From contig JAJGBQ010000008.1 in assembly GCA_022457065.1 (NCBI GenBank), forward strand, positions 1,054,001 to 1,118,000: DNA of 64,000 bases, written 5' to 3'. The notes under the pieces were generated by a model. The model was not told the DNA's origin. It worked only from the letters and a program-made list of their open reading frames with translations, and ran no database searches. The DNA comes from Curvularia sp. ZM96 (Eukaryota > Ascomycota > Dothideomycetes > Pleosporales > Pleosporaceae). Below, one piece after another: positions 44,010 to 54,751 of the stretch. How positions within the stretch are numbered: the first letter of the stretch is position 1; each line of letters starts with the position of its first letter. The position numbers and the translations under genes were made by a program.

Positions 44010-44489
44010 CTACAACATTTCTATTGCATCTACGAGCCGCCCGCTCCGCCCGCTCTGCTCGTACAGCGCTGCAAGCTGTAGCGCTGGTCCAACGACGTCG
44101 CGGTGAATATAGCCACCCTTGGTCCAATATCGCCAGATGGTCTCCATTATCTCTATTGCATTCTTTTGTTGATTATTTTCTGCCAGTGCAAAAGCAAGTT
44201 TTGCACCAAGAGCGGATGCTTCTCTGGGCCTCTGAGAAAGAACGGTTTCGAAGAGAATAACTGTATACGTTGGCTTTTCTATCGCATGATTATACATCCA
44301 TTGGCTTGCGTGGTCGAACTCCCAGGCTTCTTCCGCCAGAAATTGAGAAAAAAGGGTACGGCGTTCCTTCCTTCCCATGCCGCACTTGCGTCTCATCTCC
44401 TTGCTGGTGAGGTGAAGATTGGCGTAGTCCTTTCGAAAGTGCAGGCATCGGCAGATATATACAATAAGCTCAGCTGGAAGTTGATTCAT
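44010..44489 (-). CDS. F-box protein
   Basis: A 159-aa protein that opens directly with an F-box-like motif (NQLPAELIVYICRCLHFRKDY...LTSKEMRR). A helical region follows, with TPR/Sel1-like spacing (LGAKLAFALAENNQQKNAIEIMETIWRYW, LQLAALYEQSGRSGRL). F-box proteins link substrates to the SCF ubiquitin ligase. It is short for the family. A GT immediately before the stop (TT|gtaggc) means a further exon, or truncation, is possible. Confidence 0.6.
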   Translation of the reverse strand: MNQLPAELIVYICRCLHFRKDYANLHLTSKEMRRKCGMGRKERRTLFSQFLAEEAWEFDHASQWMYNHAIEKPTYTVILFETVLSQRPREASALGAKLAFALAENNQQKNAIEIMETIWRYWTKGGYIHRDVVGPALQLAALYEQSGRSGRLVDAIEML

Positions 44490-44849
44490 GACTTGTAAAA
44501 AAGTCGGGCACTCAGATGCTAGAGTAGGAAGCTATCAAGGCAAAAGTGTAGGTGTGGGTATGGAACGATGGGCTACGTAGTTACTAGCTTGTAGCGCGTA
44601 GTGCGATTCTGATGTTGTCTCATGCAATCGTTCTACTTGCCCCACCAAGGGTCAGATAGCTATAGGTTGTATCCCGTTATGAATGCTTTTCGTGTATAGC
44701 CAACCTGGTCAGCAAATACATACCCAACTGAAATGGCTTCTTTGTGCAAATAACGTGATGACCTATGGCTATGCAACTTTATGACTGTCCCAACACCAAA
44801 TAGCGGTCTAACCCGAAGAGACGGGATGATGACACCGGCGCATTAGTGC

Positions 44850-46537
44850 TGTAGTAAGTGAGCATATCCCCAAACAGCACAACCAGACATCATCAGCACT
44901 GTCATAATCAATCCATCTTTTGCAGCCGGTGCTATCTCTAGCCCTTCTGTAGCTTCCGCTGCCTAAACATCGCTCAATCTTGCGATCTTGCCTTTGGGCA
45001 CCGCTAAGCCAGCCTGTGCCTCCAGCGCAGTACTCTTTTGCTTTCAGTCACGCCTCAATGTATTCGTGGAGGCCGTAGCTTCGGCTGTATTCTATGCAGC
45101 GTTCTTGCTCTTTTGACGACGCTTCCGTGGAGCTTTAGCCTTAGCTTCTTTGACTGTAGCCTCCTCCGCTCGCTTCAACCGTCTATCTTGGAAGTGCTCA
45201 TAGCTCGCACCTACCCGGACCTCTTCTCTGGCATATCGGCTCTAGTTGACCGCCAGGGCTTGGTTTCGTTGTTGACCACCAACAAGAGTTGGATATGGTT
45301 TTGCTATAGAGCACTCTTAGTGAATGAAAACTGGGTAGCTTTAGCAAGTTTTAGTAGGTGTCGCGGCAAGTTCTGCTGGCTCGTTTCTTCAAGAGCATGA
45401 GCGTCCTTTTTGAGAATGAGATCTTGCAGCAACATAAGACCGTCCGCTGATACTGGTGTTGTAGGTGTTTGCAGCACTGCATGTTCTCGACTAGGTGCTT
45501 CGTTGGTTACCACGGGAGTTGGTTCAGGTGAGGATTTTGGCACAATTCTTAGCACTCTATCTGGATTGAACGGGAACAAACCACTTCCGGCAAAACCAGC
45601 TTTGATGCTTTTCGCTGTAAATGCTCGCTCTCTCGCAGACTTGTATAGATAGGTAAAATGCTCCTTGCCGATGATATTGACACCGCCTCACTTCAACTGT
45701 TCGACCTACTCGCGATAGGCCGTCTTCAGCCGGCCAAATGCAGCAATGTCGCAAGGCTGAAGCTTTTGAGACGTGTGAGAGGGGAGACGGCACAAGATGA
45801 TGTTGTTTGCAAAACAGTACTCTAGGATCTCAGGCGTCTCATGTGTCCCAAAGCCGTCAAGGATCAGTTACTTCGATGGGTGGTAGCCGGTCAGATAATC
45901 ATGGGGTTGAGATACCTACCGTCAGCGCTAATGCACTCGATAGCAATTACTGTCGTTCGCTTCACGCGCGCGCCTCTATGAGTTCGTCTGTCACCCTTAC
46001 CTACGAGCACCTTTACCGAGCCAAGCATGGATAGCATGACTCCAGTCTCGTCCATATTGTAGACATTTTCCGCTCCAATAGCTGGATCGCGCAGTACCTT
46101 CCCTATCACCTCAAACCAATGTGTCATCTTATCGGCGATGTTGTTTCCATGGCGGTTCCAGTCTAGCGCCGTGACGCGTCTCGCTGCCGTCTCTGGGTGG
46201 CGCTTCTCGAGGGCCTTTGCCCAGTTTTTACCTAGGGGCTTAGAGGGTCTGTTCGCCGCGAACCGACCGCGGGTAGCGACAAAGGCGAGCGAGGGAATGT
46301 GCTTGATTCGTACGGGCCGTCCAAGATCTGACATCCGCAAGATGGACTTGACGAGGGCACTCTCTTTCCACAGTGTCAGGTACTGTTGGCTCTGTGCTTT
46401 GTCCTGCATCAAAGGTCGGCCATGGGCGCAATGATGGAGGTGCTACGAGCGACTCCGCTGTGATCTGCCAGGGTGCGGTATGACCTGCGCACACCAGGAG
46501 GGACACCTTTTTCCAACGCTTGCCTTGCCTCATCCAT
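44850..46537 (-). mobile_element. Fot1/pogo-type transposase, near full length but decayed
   Basis: The frame starts MDEARQALEKGVPP (HTH region), slips near 46440, and continues KAQSQQYLTLWKESALVKSILRM with the CENP-B-like domain. The catalytic core has NMDETGVMLSMLG (first Asp), LILDGFGTHE (second Asp) and QPCDIAAFGRLK (third Asp), so the whole DDD triad is represented. Inactivating changes are a frameshift, a Trp-to-TGA after LNPMII, a deletion of roughly 35 residues before LILDGF, and TAG and TGA stops where Gln (YRE*) and Arg are expected. The C-terminal basic region (KAPRKRRQKSKNAA) is still visible to about 45080. Stops of this kind fit C-to-T (RIP-like) mutation. Element ends were not found. 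Confidence 0.88.
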
Positions 46538-46792
46538 GGTGGTTAGTAACAGTCTACAGTGCAGATGATGCCTCGTCACTTGGAGGGATCGTAAGACATT
46601 GGGGCAACAAAGGACTCGTTCTCGTTCCAAGACCCACAACATACAACACATCTATTTTTGGACATGTAGAGCAATAGGGGATAGCGCAGGAATGTATTAC
46701 GACGTTACGTTATCATCGTAGTATGTAGTCTGATTGTTTTACTACTCTATCAGATGATTACGGACCAATCCTCTCAACCAAGTCCCCTTTGT

Positions 46793-47617
46793 CTAAGGTT
46801 GCCTAGGCTCTAACAGTAGTCTACGCAGATTCGAATTTAGTATTCCTATAAGCTCATCAAACACAATTCCGTTCTCCATCAGATGTCTCTGCACGATCTC
46901 TGTTGAAAGCCTCTCTATGTTCTCTGTTAGAAGGCTCTCCATGTCCTCTGTTACAAGCCTCTCCATGTTCTCTATCAAAAGTCTCTTCATGTTCTCTGTT
47001 AAAAGCCTCTTCATGTTCTCTGTTAAAATCGTTTTCGTGCTTTCCTTAGAACGTTTCCTATGGTTCTCTATAGTGACCTTATGGAATTCCATGGCTTCTA
47101 GAGTCTCCATGACATATTTCTGGTGCTTGCAAACTCCACCGATCTCTCCATCAGGCTTGAGGATTGTATCGGGAATGCATGTATCATCTTCCTGGGATAG
47201 AATGGTGGTCGCGTCTTGACGCATACCGTCCTTATAAGCTTCAAAACTATCTGGTTGTGCTGGCTCTACTTCATCAACGTCGTTATTTTCTTTACTCTTG
47301 CTTGTCTTAGTAATTTTTTTGTTCGTTTTTTTCTTTTTCTTTTTCTTTTTCTCCTCCCTCTCTTCTTCTTCCTTGTTCTTATTCTTATTCTTCTCCTTTT
47401 TCTCTCTACTTAACATGACAGACTTTGATGTACCGTGATGTATGTCCAATGGGTTACTATCCATTTTGCTTAGAGATGAGGATGCACCTTCCCCAGAGAC
47501 TGACTTCCGACGGTCTTGCTCCATTTCATCAAGATTAGCACGGTTGATGCTGGTGTCAGACGAGCCAGTACTGATGCACCTACTGCAATTATATATGTTG
47601 AGGTGCGGAATATTCAC
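46793..47617 (-). CDS. Lys/Glu-rich low-complexity protein with octapeptide repeats
   Basis: A 274-aa intronless protein. Residues ~70-110 are a Lys/Glu block encoded by a (ttttct)n-like tract. Residues 197-248 are about six 8-residue repeats of the form LLTENMKR/LLIENMER, which would form a charged amphipathic helix. No signal peptide or domain. It may be a genuine coiled-coil protein or a long ORF across simple repeats; the non-repeat segments (DSFEAYKDGMRQDATTIL, YVMETLEAMEFHK) look protein-like. Confidence 0.45.
   Translation of the reverse strand: MNIPHLNIYNCSRCISTGSSDTSINRANLDEMEQDRRKSVSGEGASSSLSKMDSNPLDIHHGTSKSVMLSREKKEKNKNKNKEEEEREEKKKKKKKKTNKKITKTSKSKENNDVDEVEPAQPDSFEAYKDGMRQDATTILSQEDDTCIPDTILKPDGEIGGVCKHQKYVMETLEAMEFHKVTIENHRKRSKESTKTILTENMKRLLTENMKRLLIENMERLVTEDMESLLTENIERLSTEIVQRHLMENGIVFDELIGILNSNLRRLLLEPRQP
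46874..47029 (-). repeat. 24-bp coding minisatellite
   Basis: About six in-frame 24-bp units (core ctctgttaaaagcctcttca on the plus strand) encode the octapeptide repeats. Confidence 0.75.
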
Positions 47618-47850
47618 ACTTTTTGACAGATCACTGCTGACAACGCACTGCTGTCAGCACCTAGTGATCTCTGTGCTCATCTGCTATGCAGACAGCTATG
47701 CTGACAATGGCTGTTATGCAAGTACTCTACGTAGACTACGCTTACGGGTAAATCACCATAAATTGGTCAACTTTCTCATCTGATGACCACAAATATTTAA
47801 TCTTCATTGCGTCTTTTGCACTCCAATGCCAAGACCAATCATTATTCAAA

Positions 47851-49017
47851 ATGCTGCTGACCGAACTTGCTTCGCTTGGAATTATCTCCATAATGTTTGC
47901 GGGCACACTCGCACATGTGAAACTAGTCAGCCCTGTGCCTTACGGCAATTCTACGCTCAACAACGCTCCTTTAGATGGCAGTGGTGTAGACTTTCCATGT
48001 AAGCTCCGACCAGAGGTTTACGATGTGACGCAGATGAACCATTGGACGGCTGGCGAAGCGCAGACGATCCGTTTTGTGGGTTCTGCAGTTCATGGAGGCG
48101 GATCCTGCCAATTCTCAGTATCTGAAGATCTGCAGCCTACCAGGGACAGCCGGTGGAAGGTAGTGCACAGCGTGGTTGGCGGTTGCCCAACTACTGCAGA
48201 GGGCAACTTGTCAGGAGGTCCTACGAGTCCCATCCTGGACACACTTGAAATTGTGCTCCCAAAACAGCTGCCCAGTGGTACCTATACTTTTGCTTGGACC
48301 TGGTTCAACAGGAAAGGCAACCGCGAAATGTACATGAATTGTGCTCCGATTACCGTCCGTGGCGGAGGAACTGACCCTGGATTTCTTGCGTCCCTTCCGG
48401 ACATGTTCATCGCTAACTTACCAAGCTCAGTATGTTCAACTATTGAGAACTTTGACCTCGCGTTCCCAGACCCTGGAAGCGGTGTACAAACCGGGAATCA
48501 GGCAACACCTACCACAGGGCTCCTCGGCTCTGGGTGCGCTTCAATGACTGTGCTCGGTGGTGAGCCGCGGACTCTGCGCCCTGTAGATGCGTTATCAAAG
48601 AGCTCGCCTGGACAGCAAATCGCGCCCACAGTTTTGCCTGAACAGCCAGCGCCTGCAGCTTCTGAGAACGAATCTCTGAGTTGGCTCAGTCGTGCACCAA
48701 AAAAAGCTCTTACTGCTGGAGGGATGCTAGCTTCCGAAGCCAAGGCTTTCGTTGCTCAAGCTACGCAGGCGTTAGCCTCCCAAGGGTCAAGACCACCCAC
48801 AAGCGTAGCAGAAAGTCTGCCACCTGCATCTGAGACCTGCATACCATGTAGTTCGGCGAAGGAAGTTGTCTGTATCGGAAGCCGTCATTACGGCCTCTGC
48901 GATCATGGCTGTGCACATTCGCAGTTGCTGGCTCCAGGCACAGTTTGTACAGATGGCCAGATCTTGAGGCGCAGACTTGCTAAAAATCAAATCTATCAAT
49001 CTGAGAGGCCAGATTGA
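47851..49017 (+). CDS. AA11 lytic polysaccharide monooxygenase (chitin-active type)
   Basis: A 388-aa secreted copper enzyme that oxidatively cleaves chitin. A signal peptide ends ...MFAGTLA, leaving His22 as the first mature residue (HVKLVSPVPYG), which is needed for the copper 'histidine brace'. The second His is H81 in GSAVHGGGSCQ, and the axial Tyr is Y161 in NREMYMNCAP. AA11 landmarks follow in order: NNAPLDGSGVDFPCKLR, GGCPTTAEGNLSGGPTS, YTFAWTWFNRKGNRE. A Pro/Ser/Ala linker of ~150 residues leads to a Cys-rich C-terminal module (VCIGSRHYGLCDHGC...PGTVC) resembling the X278 module of AA11 enzymes. It is intronless and complete. It stands 470 bp from the cupredoxin gene, with which it converges. 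Confidence 0.92.
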   Translation: MLLTELASLGIISIMFAGTLAHVKLVSPVPYGNSTLNNAPLDGSGVDFPCKLRPEVYDVTQMNHWTAGEAQTIRFVGSAVHGGGSCQFSVSEDLQPTRDSRWKVVHSVVGGCPTTAEGNLSGGPTSPILDTLEIVLPKQLPSGTYTFAWTWFNRKGNREMYMNCAPITVRGGGTDPGFLASLPDMFIANLPSSVCSTIENFDLAFPDPGSGVQTGNQATPTTGLLGSGCASMTVLGGEPRTLRPVDALSKSSPGQQIAPTVLPEQPAPAASENESLSWLSRAPKKALTAGGMLASEAKAFVAQATQALASQGSRPPTSVAESLPPASETCIPCSSAKEVVCIGSRHYGLCDHGCAHSQLLAPGTVCTDGQILRRRLAKNQIYQSERPD

Positions 49018-49488
49018 TCTTGATTGATGGCGTGCCTACTCTGCATTTGATTTGGTTGATGTGGACGGATCAATCAAGAATCAATCAAATGAATCAAGAA
49101 ATTGATTATTAGCACGTTTGTTAAGGCGTGTTATGCAAGCAGTACTGCTACTCGGTAATTATGACACGTTATGCTTCCAATCCCTATATTTATTGTCGTT
49201 TGTCTTTGTGATGTATACATATAAATGCTAGTTGTGCACCGTATTGTGGCAATGCGCTGTAGTGGTCATTATGAGGCGATATGGAGGTAAACGGAAGAAA
49301 ATATATGAGATGCGCATTTAACTACTATGCTCCTACAATAGTAGTTATGATATTTCATTACTTACATGTTATACTTCCGAAAATGAATGAACCAAAATAG
49401 AAATCCTGTTTGGCCGCTCCCCAACGTTATACGCTCAGCTCAATGAAGATAGGTCATAACTAGCTTATAGAAGTCATTGGCAAGCGAC
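49018..49488. other. Convergent intergenic region
   Basis: 3' flanks of the AA11 and cupredoxin genes. A run of 'aatcaatcaa'-type repeats at ~49068-49107 is the only feature. Confidence 0.5.
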
Positions 49489-50482
49489 CTAGGACAACCA
49501 AACCTTTCGTCCATCATATCCTGGAATATCGTTTCCTCCTCCGACAATCCTTGGAGCAATGTCTCCTCCGCCAAGCTCGACGGGAACTTCGTTCACTGGC
49601 TTCGTGTTGCGGTCGGCCTGGGTGTGTAATGTAGCGGGTGTTTGGCGCTGCACGCGAGCCTTACGAATGAGGAAGAAGAGAAGCCCTGCACACAACGTCA
49701 GGAAGATAATCACCCCAACGGTGATACCGGCGATGGCAGCCGTAGAGAGCTTTCGGGAAGGCTTATGGGCCGATACCGGGTCTACCTGTGAACTAGCCGC
49801 CGGAGGAGAGAGGAATGTTGAAGACGCTTCGTTAGGTACAGGATCACCAGGTGCGAGTTGGTAGTCGGCCCTAGCCGCGGCCAGTTGCTGGTCATGGAGC
49901 GTTTGCGTGGCGTTTGGATTGATGACGCCAACCATCTGCTTCCCTTTGCACGAATCCGGGGCGGCACAGTAATAGAAGATTGGCTCCGTGCTATTGATTG
50001 TCAAGTTCCAGTAGGTTATCTATTGTCCTTAGTTAACAGCTTCACATTACCCAAAAACACTAGGCACTACTTACATTGCTGGGTGTTTCGACCAACTGCG
50101 TCCCTGACCAGAATCCTATTCTATCCTTGCCAGTATATTCGTAGGGCACGCATGCGCTTCCAAACTCAGCCCGAGCCACAGAATGATCTCGTGGGTAGAA
50201 CTCGAATGTGACGACGTCTCCAACAGATACGTTGGTCAGCTCTGCGGGTTCAAAGTGGAAGCCGCCTGCACCGGCTTTGACTTTATGGTATCGTACTTCG
50301 GCAGCACTGGTTTGTGTGGCGACAGATGAGTTTGCAGAAACGGTGCTGGTAGTTGAGGCTGCTGGGGTGGATGAAGACGTTGCGCTCATGCGGCCGTCGT
50401 TTGTCGTTTGTACAGATCCCTGTGCCAAAGCAGCGACTACTACGACTGCGAGTGTTGCCGCCCGAGCCATTGCTGTGAACAT
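49489..50482 (-). CDS. Extracellular serine-rich cupredoxin, membrane anchored
   Basis: A 312-aa protein from exons 50482-50075 and 50019-49489 with a 55-nt intron (gtaagt..acaatag). A signal peptide (RAATLAVVVVAALAQG) precedes a Ser/Thr-rich segment and a plastocyanin-like cupredoxin domain. Likely copper ligands are the His of PRDHSV and a C-x-x-x-M-type cluster in FYYCAAPDSCKGKQMVG. A single transmembrane helix (AAIAGITVGVIIFLTLCAG) and a cytosolic tail follow. This family of fungal surface cupredoxins has unknown function; electron transfer or copper handling near secreted oxidases is plausible given the two LPMO genes nearby. Start could also be the Met at 50470. Confidence 0.85.
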
Positions 50483-51526
50483 GGTTGTACGGGCTGTAGA
50501 TTTGCGTGGTGCGACTTGAGACTATGCTGCAGTTCTGGAGGAGAGCAGAGACTAACAATGGCTATACACCCTCCACTAATTCTTGGCCGCTCATGCGATC
50601 TGGACATGCCAAGCGACTATCAAAGAATACTTACATGCTCACCTGAAGTCGCAAAACTCTCGGTTAGCATCTCATCACTCATAATGGATAGCATTGAGGT
50701 GTTGTAGATAGAATCGCCTTGTCCGCTTAGCTAGCCCTTCACCATGGTGTATAATGACAGCAAAAGCAGGGCCCTATCCAAACGGCTAACCTAGATGTGT
50801 CTTACGATATTGAGTTTATGTGTCTGACTACAATAGATTACAGGTCGAAGAGGGCTATACACGACCCGCTTACAGTTTGTAATTGCTTAGGGTTGCTTGC
50901 ATAGAGCTGACAAGCTGAACCTGGACTAGCTTGAAAGATGTTCGTAGCACATGGTATGTATTTCTTCCTAGTACAGTAGCTCAATTCGCTCCCTAGCTTT
51001 AGACCTATACTGATTGAGGCAGCTATCATCCATTGGGAATCGCTGACCTGGAAAATGACATCATTGTAATGGCATTACGAAAGATAACTCGTCAAGCAAC
51101 TAACTAGGTCGGCCGTCCAGATGCCAGATCGTCCGATCCAAATACCACGCATTCTATCCACAATTTGGCATCCTCGAGAAGTTAGGGGTGGAGCGGAGCC
51201 GATGAATCTCAACATCTCCTACTACCACGATATTCGTCGCGCTGGGGGCCTAGTCATAGTCATGAATAGTGGCCAAAAAGACTCATATCGGGCTGGGGAT
51301 AACTGCCATATTCAAGATAGTAAAAAGCACCTTCAACAGCACTTTTTAGACTATAGAAAGGGTGTCGGTGTAAAGAAACAGACTAACTAGTTAGTACTGT
51401 ATGAAGCCCTTGAGTTTACATGGGCTGCTGTAATTAGCAAAACAATGATTTCAAACCCTCGCGCGTGGATATATCCGTCTCTGCATCTTTCTTGCGGAGA
51501 ACCGGTTGTTTTCATACATAAAAGGC
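50483..51526. other. Intergenic
   Basis: Upstream of the cupredoxin gene. An 89-codon ORF at 51121-51390 is hydrophilic with no domain; I do not call it. CTAACTAGTTAG at ~51384 resembles the short palindrome near 15490. Confidence 0.4.
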
Positions 51527-52048
51527 TCATTGGCATTCTGCAGTTGTCCAAGGCGCTGATTTATACGATAGTGGTTGCTGCGAGGGCGAAAACATGCCTC
51601 GGACAACACTGATGTTCTGACTGACAACTTCAACCCCGTCACGTAGCACCCGTACAGCCACATCTTCTGTATAGCAGAGCTCAAATCCCTTCCCTCGTAC
51701 TAGCCGATCGGTCTCACTCTCAGACCTGGCTACTGAGCCCTTTAGGCTCAATAGGATTTCGTCACCGATAGTGATATCGGCCATAGCCAGGGATAGCGCG
51801 CTAACATCAGTGAAGCGCACCTTTATCTGCCCATTTGCACGGCGGAGTCTAAGACTGGGCTCTGCAAGAATAAAAGCCATCTCGTTCCTTGAAGAGGAAT
51901 ATGGCCATTTTACTACAACAATTGCTTTGATATACCCCGATTGAATGCCCTGAAAAAGTTCTCCGATTGGTATGTGATCCATCTGTTGAGGCTGTGGAGA
52001 TATATGCGAGTGAAGAAGGGGTACTGTAGGTCCGGATAGCTTTCCCAT
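51527..52048 (-). CDS. Possible Pot1/Cdc13-like OB-fold protein (fragment)
   Basis: 173 aa from the ATG at 52048. The stretch AFILAEPSLRLRRANGQIKVRF, then DITIGDEILLSLKGSVARSE, and then GFELCYTEDVAVRVLRDG matches the strand pattern of the Telo_bind OB-fold as it occurs at the N-terminus of filamentous-fungal telomere end-binding proteins. Those proteins are several hundred residues long; here the frame stops ~35 residues after the fold. It is thus either a truncated copy or a 3'-incomplete gene model. I give the assignment only moderate weight because no diagnostic residue can be checked by eye. Confidence 0.42.
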   Translation of the reverse strand: MGKLSGPTVPLLHSHISPQPQQMDHIPIGELFQGIQSGYIKAIVVVKWPYSSSRNEMAFILAEPSLRLRRANGQIKVRFTDVSALSLAMADITIGDEILLSLKGSVARSESETDRLVRGKGFELCYTEDVAVRVLRDGVEVVSQNISVVRGMFSPSQQPLSYKSAPWTTAECQ

Positions 52049-52290
52049 ATGTACCACACTTATCACATACAGTGCTTATGGTAATGGTGTTAATAGGCGC
52101 TAACAAGGCTTTTAGTGTATGAGCGTGAACATGATATGATACCGGATCGTGACTGTTCTAGGCGCTGTATGATGCACTCCAACTAGTTGCTCTCAATATA
52201 CACGCTGTTACGTTCACTCTTTTCAGATGGCGCAGAGACGACGGCGTCAGCGTATGAAATTGATGACATGAGTGTAGCTGTCAGCAAAGT

Positions 52291-53882
52291 CTACAGCACA
52301 CATAGCCATCGGTCGGCACGGAGAAAGTCTTCTTCGTCGATCTGTTCGAAGGAAACTCCTTCGTTCCCATCGTATAAACCAGTGCTGCCATAAGGCCCTT
52401 TGCTGCTGAAGACCGCAGTAGGCGACCAGCTATCTTTGGAGAGCTCCCGCAACCATGAAAAATCGCCGTGCACCTTCTGGAGCCCAGGCTCGAATATATA
52501 GCCGGCGAAGTAAAACTCTATATGAAGAGCATCTCGTCTTGCGTAGTGCGAGCAATACTCTATTAGGAGACGAGCTCGATCAAGCAGCATTTGGAGAGCC
52601 TGTATGGTGTTCGACGTCCAGCGGCTGTTTTCATGTTCACAAATGTGAATGGCGCGCACTTGCAGGGTACCGGAAAACCCGCGGGACCCGGCGGTGAAAA
52701 ATTCTGCACAGATTGAAGGCAGCGATACAGATAAAGTCTGCAATCGGGGGAGTTTCCGAAACATCTCACAGTAGTGCTGGCCACCGCTGTTCGGGGAGCC
52801 AGGATGCGAATGCCAAAATCCATCTTGCGATCGAGGACTGTGCTCTAGAATACGGAGCGTTGCGGGAGCTGCCTCAGCCATCGCCATCACGCTGTCAATG
52901 GTGGTCGAAGAATTACAAGTCAAGTGGAACTCTTCGAGCCTTGTAGCAGTGTTGGCGATCGCTGCGACATCGCTGTCTGTGATAGGCATAAGAGTCGTAT
53001 TGCCGAAGATCTTCAGGCGGTGCAAGTAACTAAAGTCTACCGAATGCAGGGGATCGAGGTCGATCCAGTTTGTTTTGTCGACCATCTGTTGGGTCGTCGG
53101 CTCGACACATTGCAACTCGAGGGACTCCAGTCGCACTCTGCGGCCTGTCAGTAACATCTGCCACGACTCGTGGCTCAGATACCGAATTGTTGTCCATGGA
53201 CATGACAACGAAGTAAGGTTATCGCATTCTTTTAGTGATTGGTAGACAAGTGAGACCGTTTCAGCGGTATAGAAGCCATGAACGCATACGCGCCTGATTG
53301 CAGACCCAAACCCAGGAAACTCTCTGCAAATGCTAGCCGTCCGCTGTAGGGCAGTGAAAGGGTTTCGGTTGACAACAATGCCTGTGGGTCGATTGATGAG
53401 TTCGTACAACGGGTAGAGACGCCGATGGGGCGACAGGTCAAACCATCGCTATGCAGTCAGTACTATTCATAGCGCATTTGCATCTTGAGCAGCCAGTGCG
53501 TACTTACCCCTGCACTCCCCCAGTTCTTGAGAAAAAGCTCACGTAGTGCATAGTCCAAGGCCCAGTCGTGCCACTGTCGACACACTGACCGCACCACAGA
53601 ACTCACGTCCCACCTTAGCTGATCCAAGGGAAGAGGCCCTCTCACATAGCGCTGGCAATGCGATGGAGACACCAGCATTGATGCACCTGATATTCCATAG
53701 GTAAATGTCGGGCTGTCACGTATGTTGGCCTCTGTGACCTCCTCCAGGATTTGGCAGAGAATCTCGAACGGTAATCTTTGGATACTCATCATCTGCGGCT
53801 GCTTGGGTTGCTGTATGAAAGTAAGAGGATTCCGCCAGCGAATCTGAACAGGCGGATGGAGATCTAATTTCACGGGCGGCAA
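52291..53882 (-). CDS. F-box protein with LRR-like C-terminus
   Basis: A 510-aa protein from exons 53882-53508 and 53448-52291, joined across a 59-nt intron (gtaagt..gcatag). An F-box lies at ~residues 33-75 (MSIQRLPFEILCQILEEVTE), with the typical SVVRSVCRQWHDWA near 100. The C-terminal region has irregular Leu-rich repeats (RLESLELQCV, YLHRLKIFGN, RLEEFHLTCN, LPRLQTLSVS). A substrate-recognition subunit of an SCF ubiquitin ligase is the natural reading. Confidence 0.75.
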
Positions 53883-54751
53883 GACACGTCTTGCATGCCA
53901 CAGCCTGCTAGAAGAGAATACTCAGTGTTTCAATTCAGGCGTCTCAGCACGTGCAATCATTCGTTACATTAGCTGAGATTTCCCGTCTACTATCGCATTC
54001 TAGTTGAGAGGTTTAGAGTAAGCACCAATAACGTCTGCTTCCCCACAATTCGTATATAACTAAGCGATGACATGACCCGACGGCCATGTAAGAAAAGCAA
54101 TGAGAGCAGTGAATCGCCGACAGCATAAGCATTTGCAGAATGCGGAGGTAGAGGCCAACGTGTGTCGTAGACAAGATGGCGAAAAAATGCATATGGCAAG
54201 ATTCTTTGCTCTGTTTCGTGAGCCTAATGACATAAAGTGTCGGGCTACGTGATGGGGGTGTTACGAACCTGAAGAAACGAGGGCAAGAGCAGAAGTTAAG
54301 GAAAGAGGAATCACCGTGTCCCTCTCTTGCGACCCTCATTCAGGCCAGCCTATATGAGCCAATGACGTGTGTTCCACAAGGCTTGGCGGAACGCCACCAT
54401 GGAACAAGTCACGTGTGTTCCACATGTATCACGAAGTTCCATAAAGTACCACGCGCGGAACATAGCGAAACAACATGGAACGATGGAACATCACACAAGT
54501 ATATAGGAATAGGCATTGGGCCCTTATGGCTCGATGTGTTCAACTTAAGTTACGAGTACAAGTACCTACAATACAATAGTTACTTGCAGAGACACTGTTC
54601 ATATCACCCTGTTGCTTCATCCGCGAAAACCAACCTCAGAGTCTTGACACCAGAAGTCTTATATTACTTCCACTCAAGATCCACTCTTAACAGGGGGTTG
54701 CTGCACTACCGAGGGGTGGTGCGTCTTGACCCGACTTCGTCCTCGCCAAAC
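53883..54751. other. Intergenic, contains the GGAAC motif array
   Basis: Shared upstream flank of the F-box gene (minus) and the second LPMO-like gene (plus). Apart from the array at 54371-54489, I see no gene. Confidence 0.5.
54371..54489. promoter_or_regulatory. Array of eight GGAAC/GTTCC motifs
   Basis: The pentamer GGAAC or its complement occurs at 54371, 54388, 54401, 54417, 54436, 54457, 54477 and 54485, mostly as TGGAAC/GTTCCA. Two copies sit in a repeated ACGTGTGTTCCACA (54365 and 54411). It lies 260-380 bp upstream of the second LPMO-like gene and may be a binding array; alternatively it is part of a decayed repeat. Confidence 0.55.
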
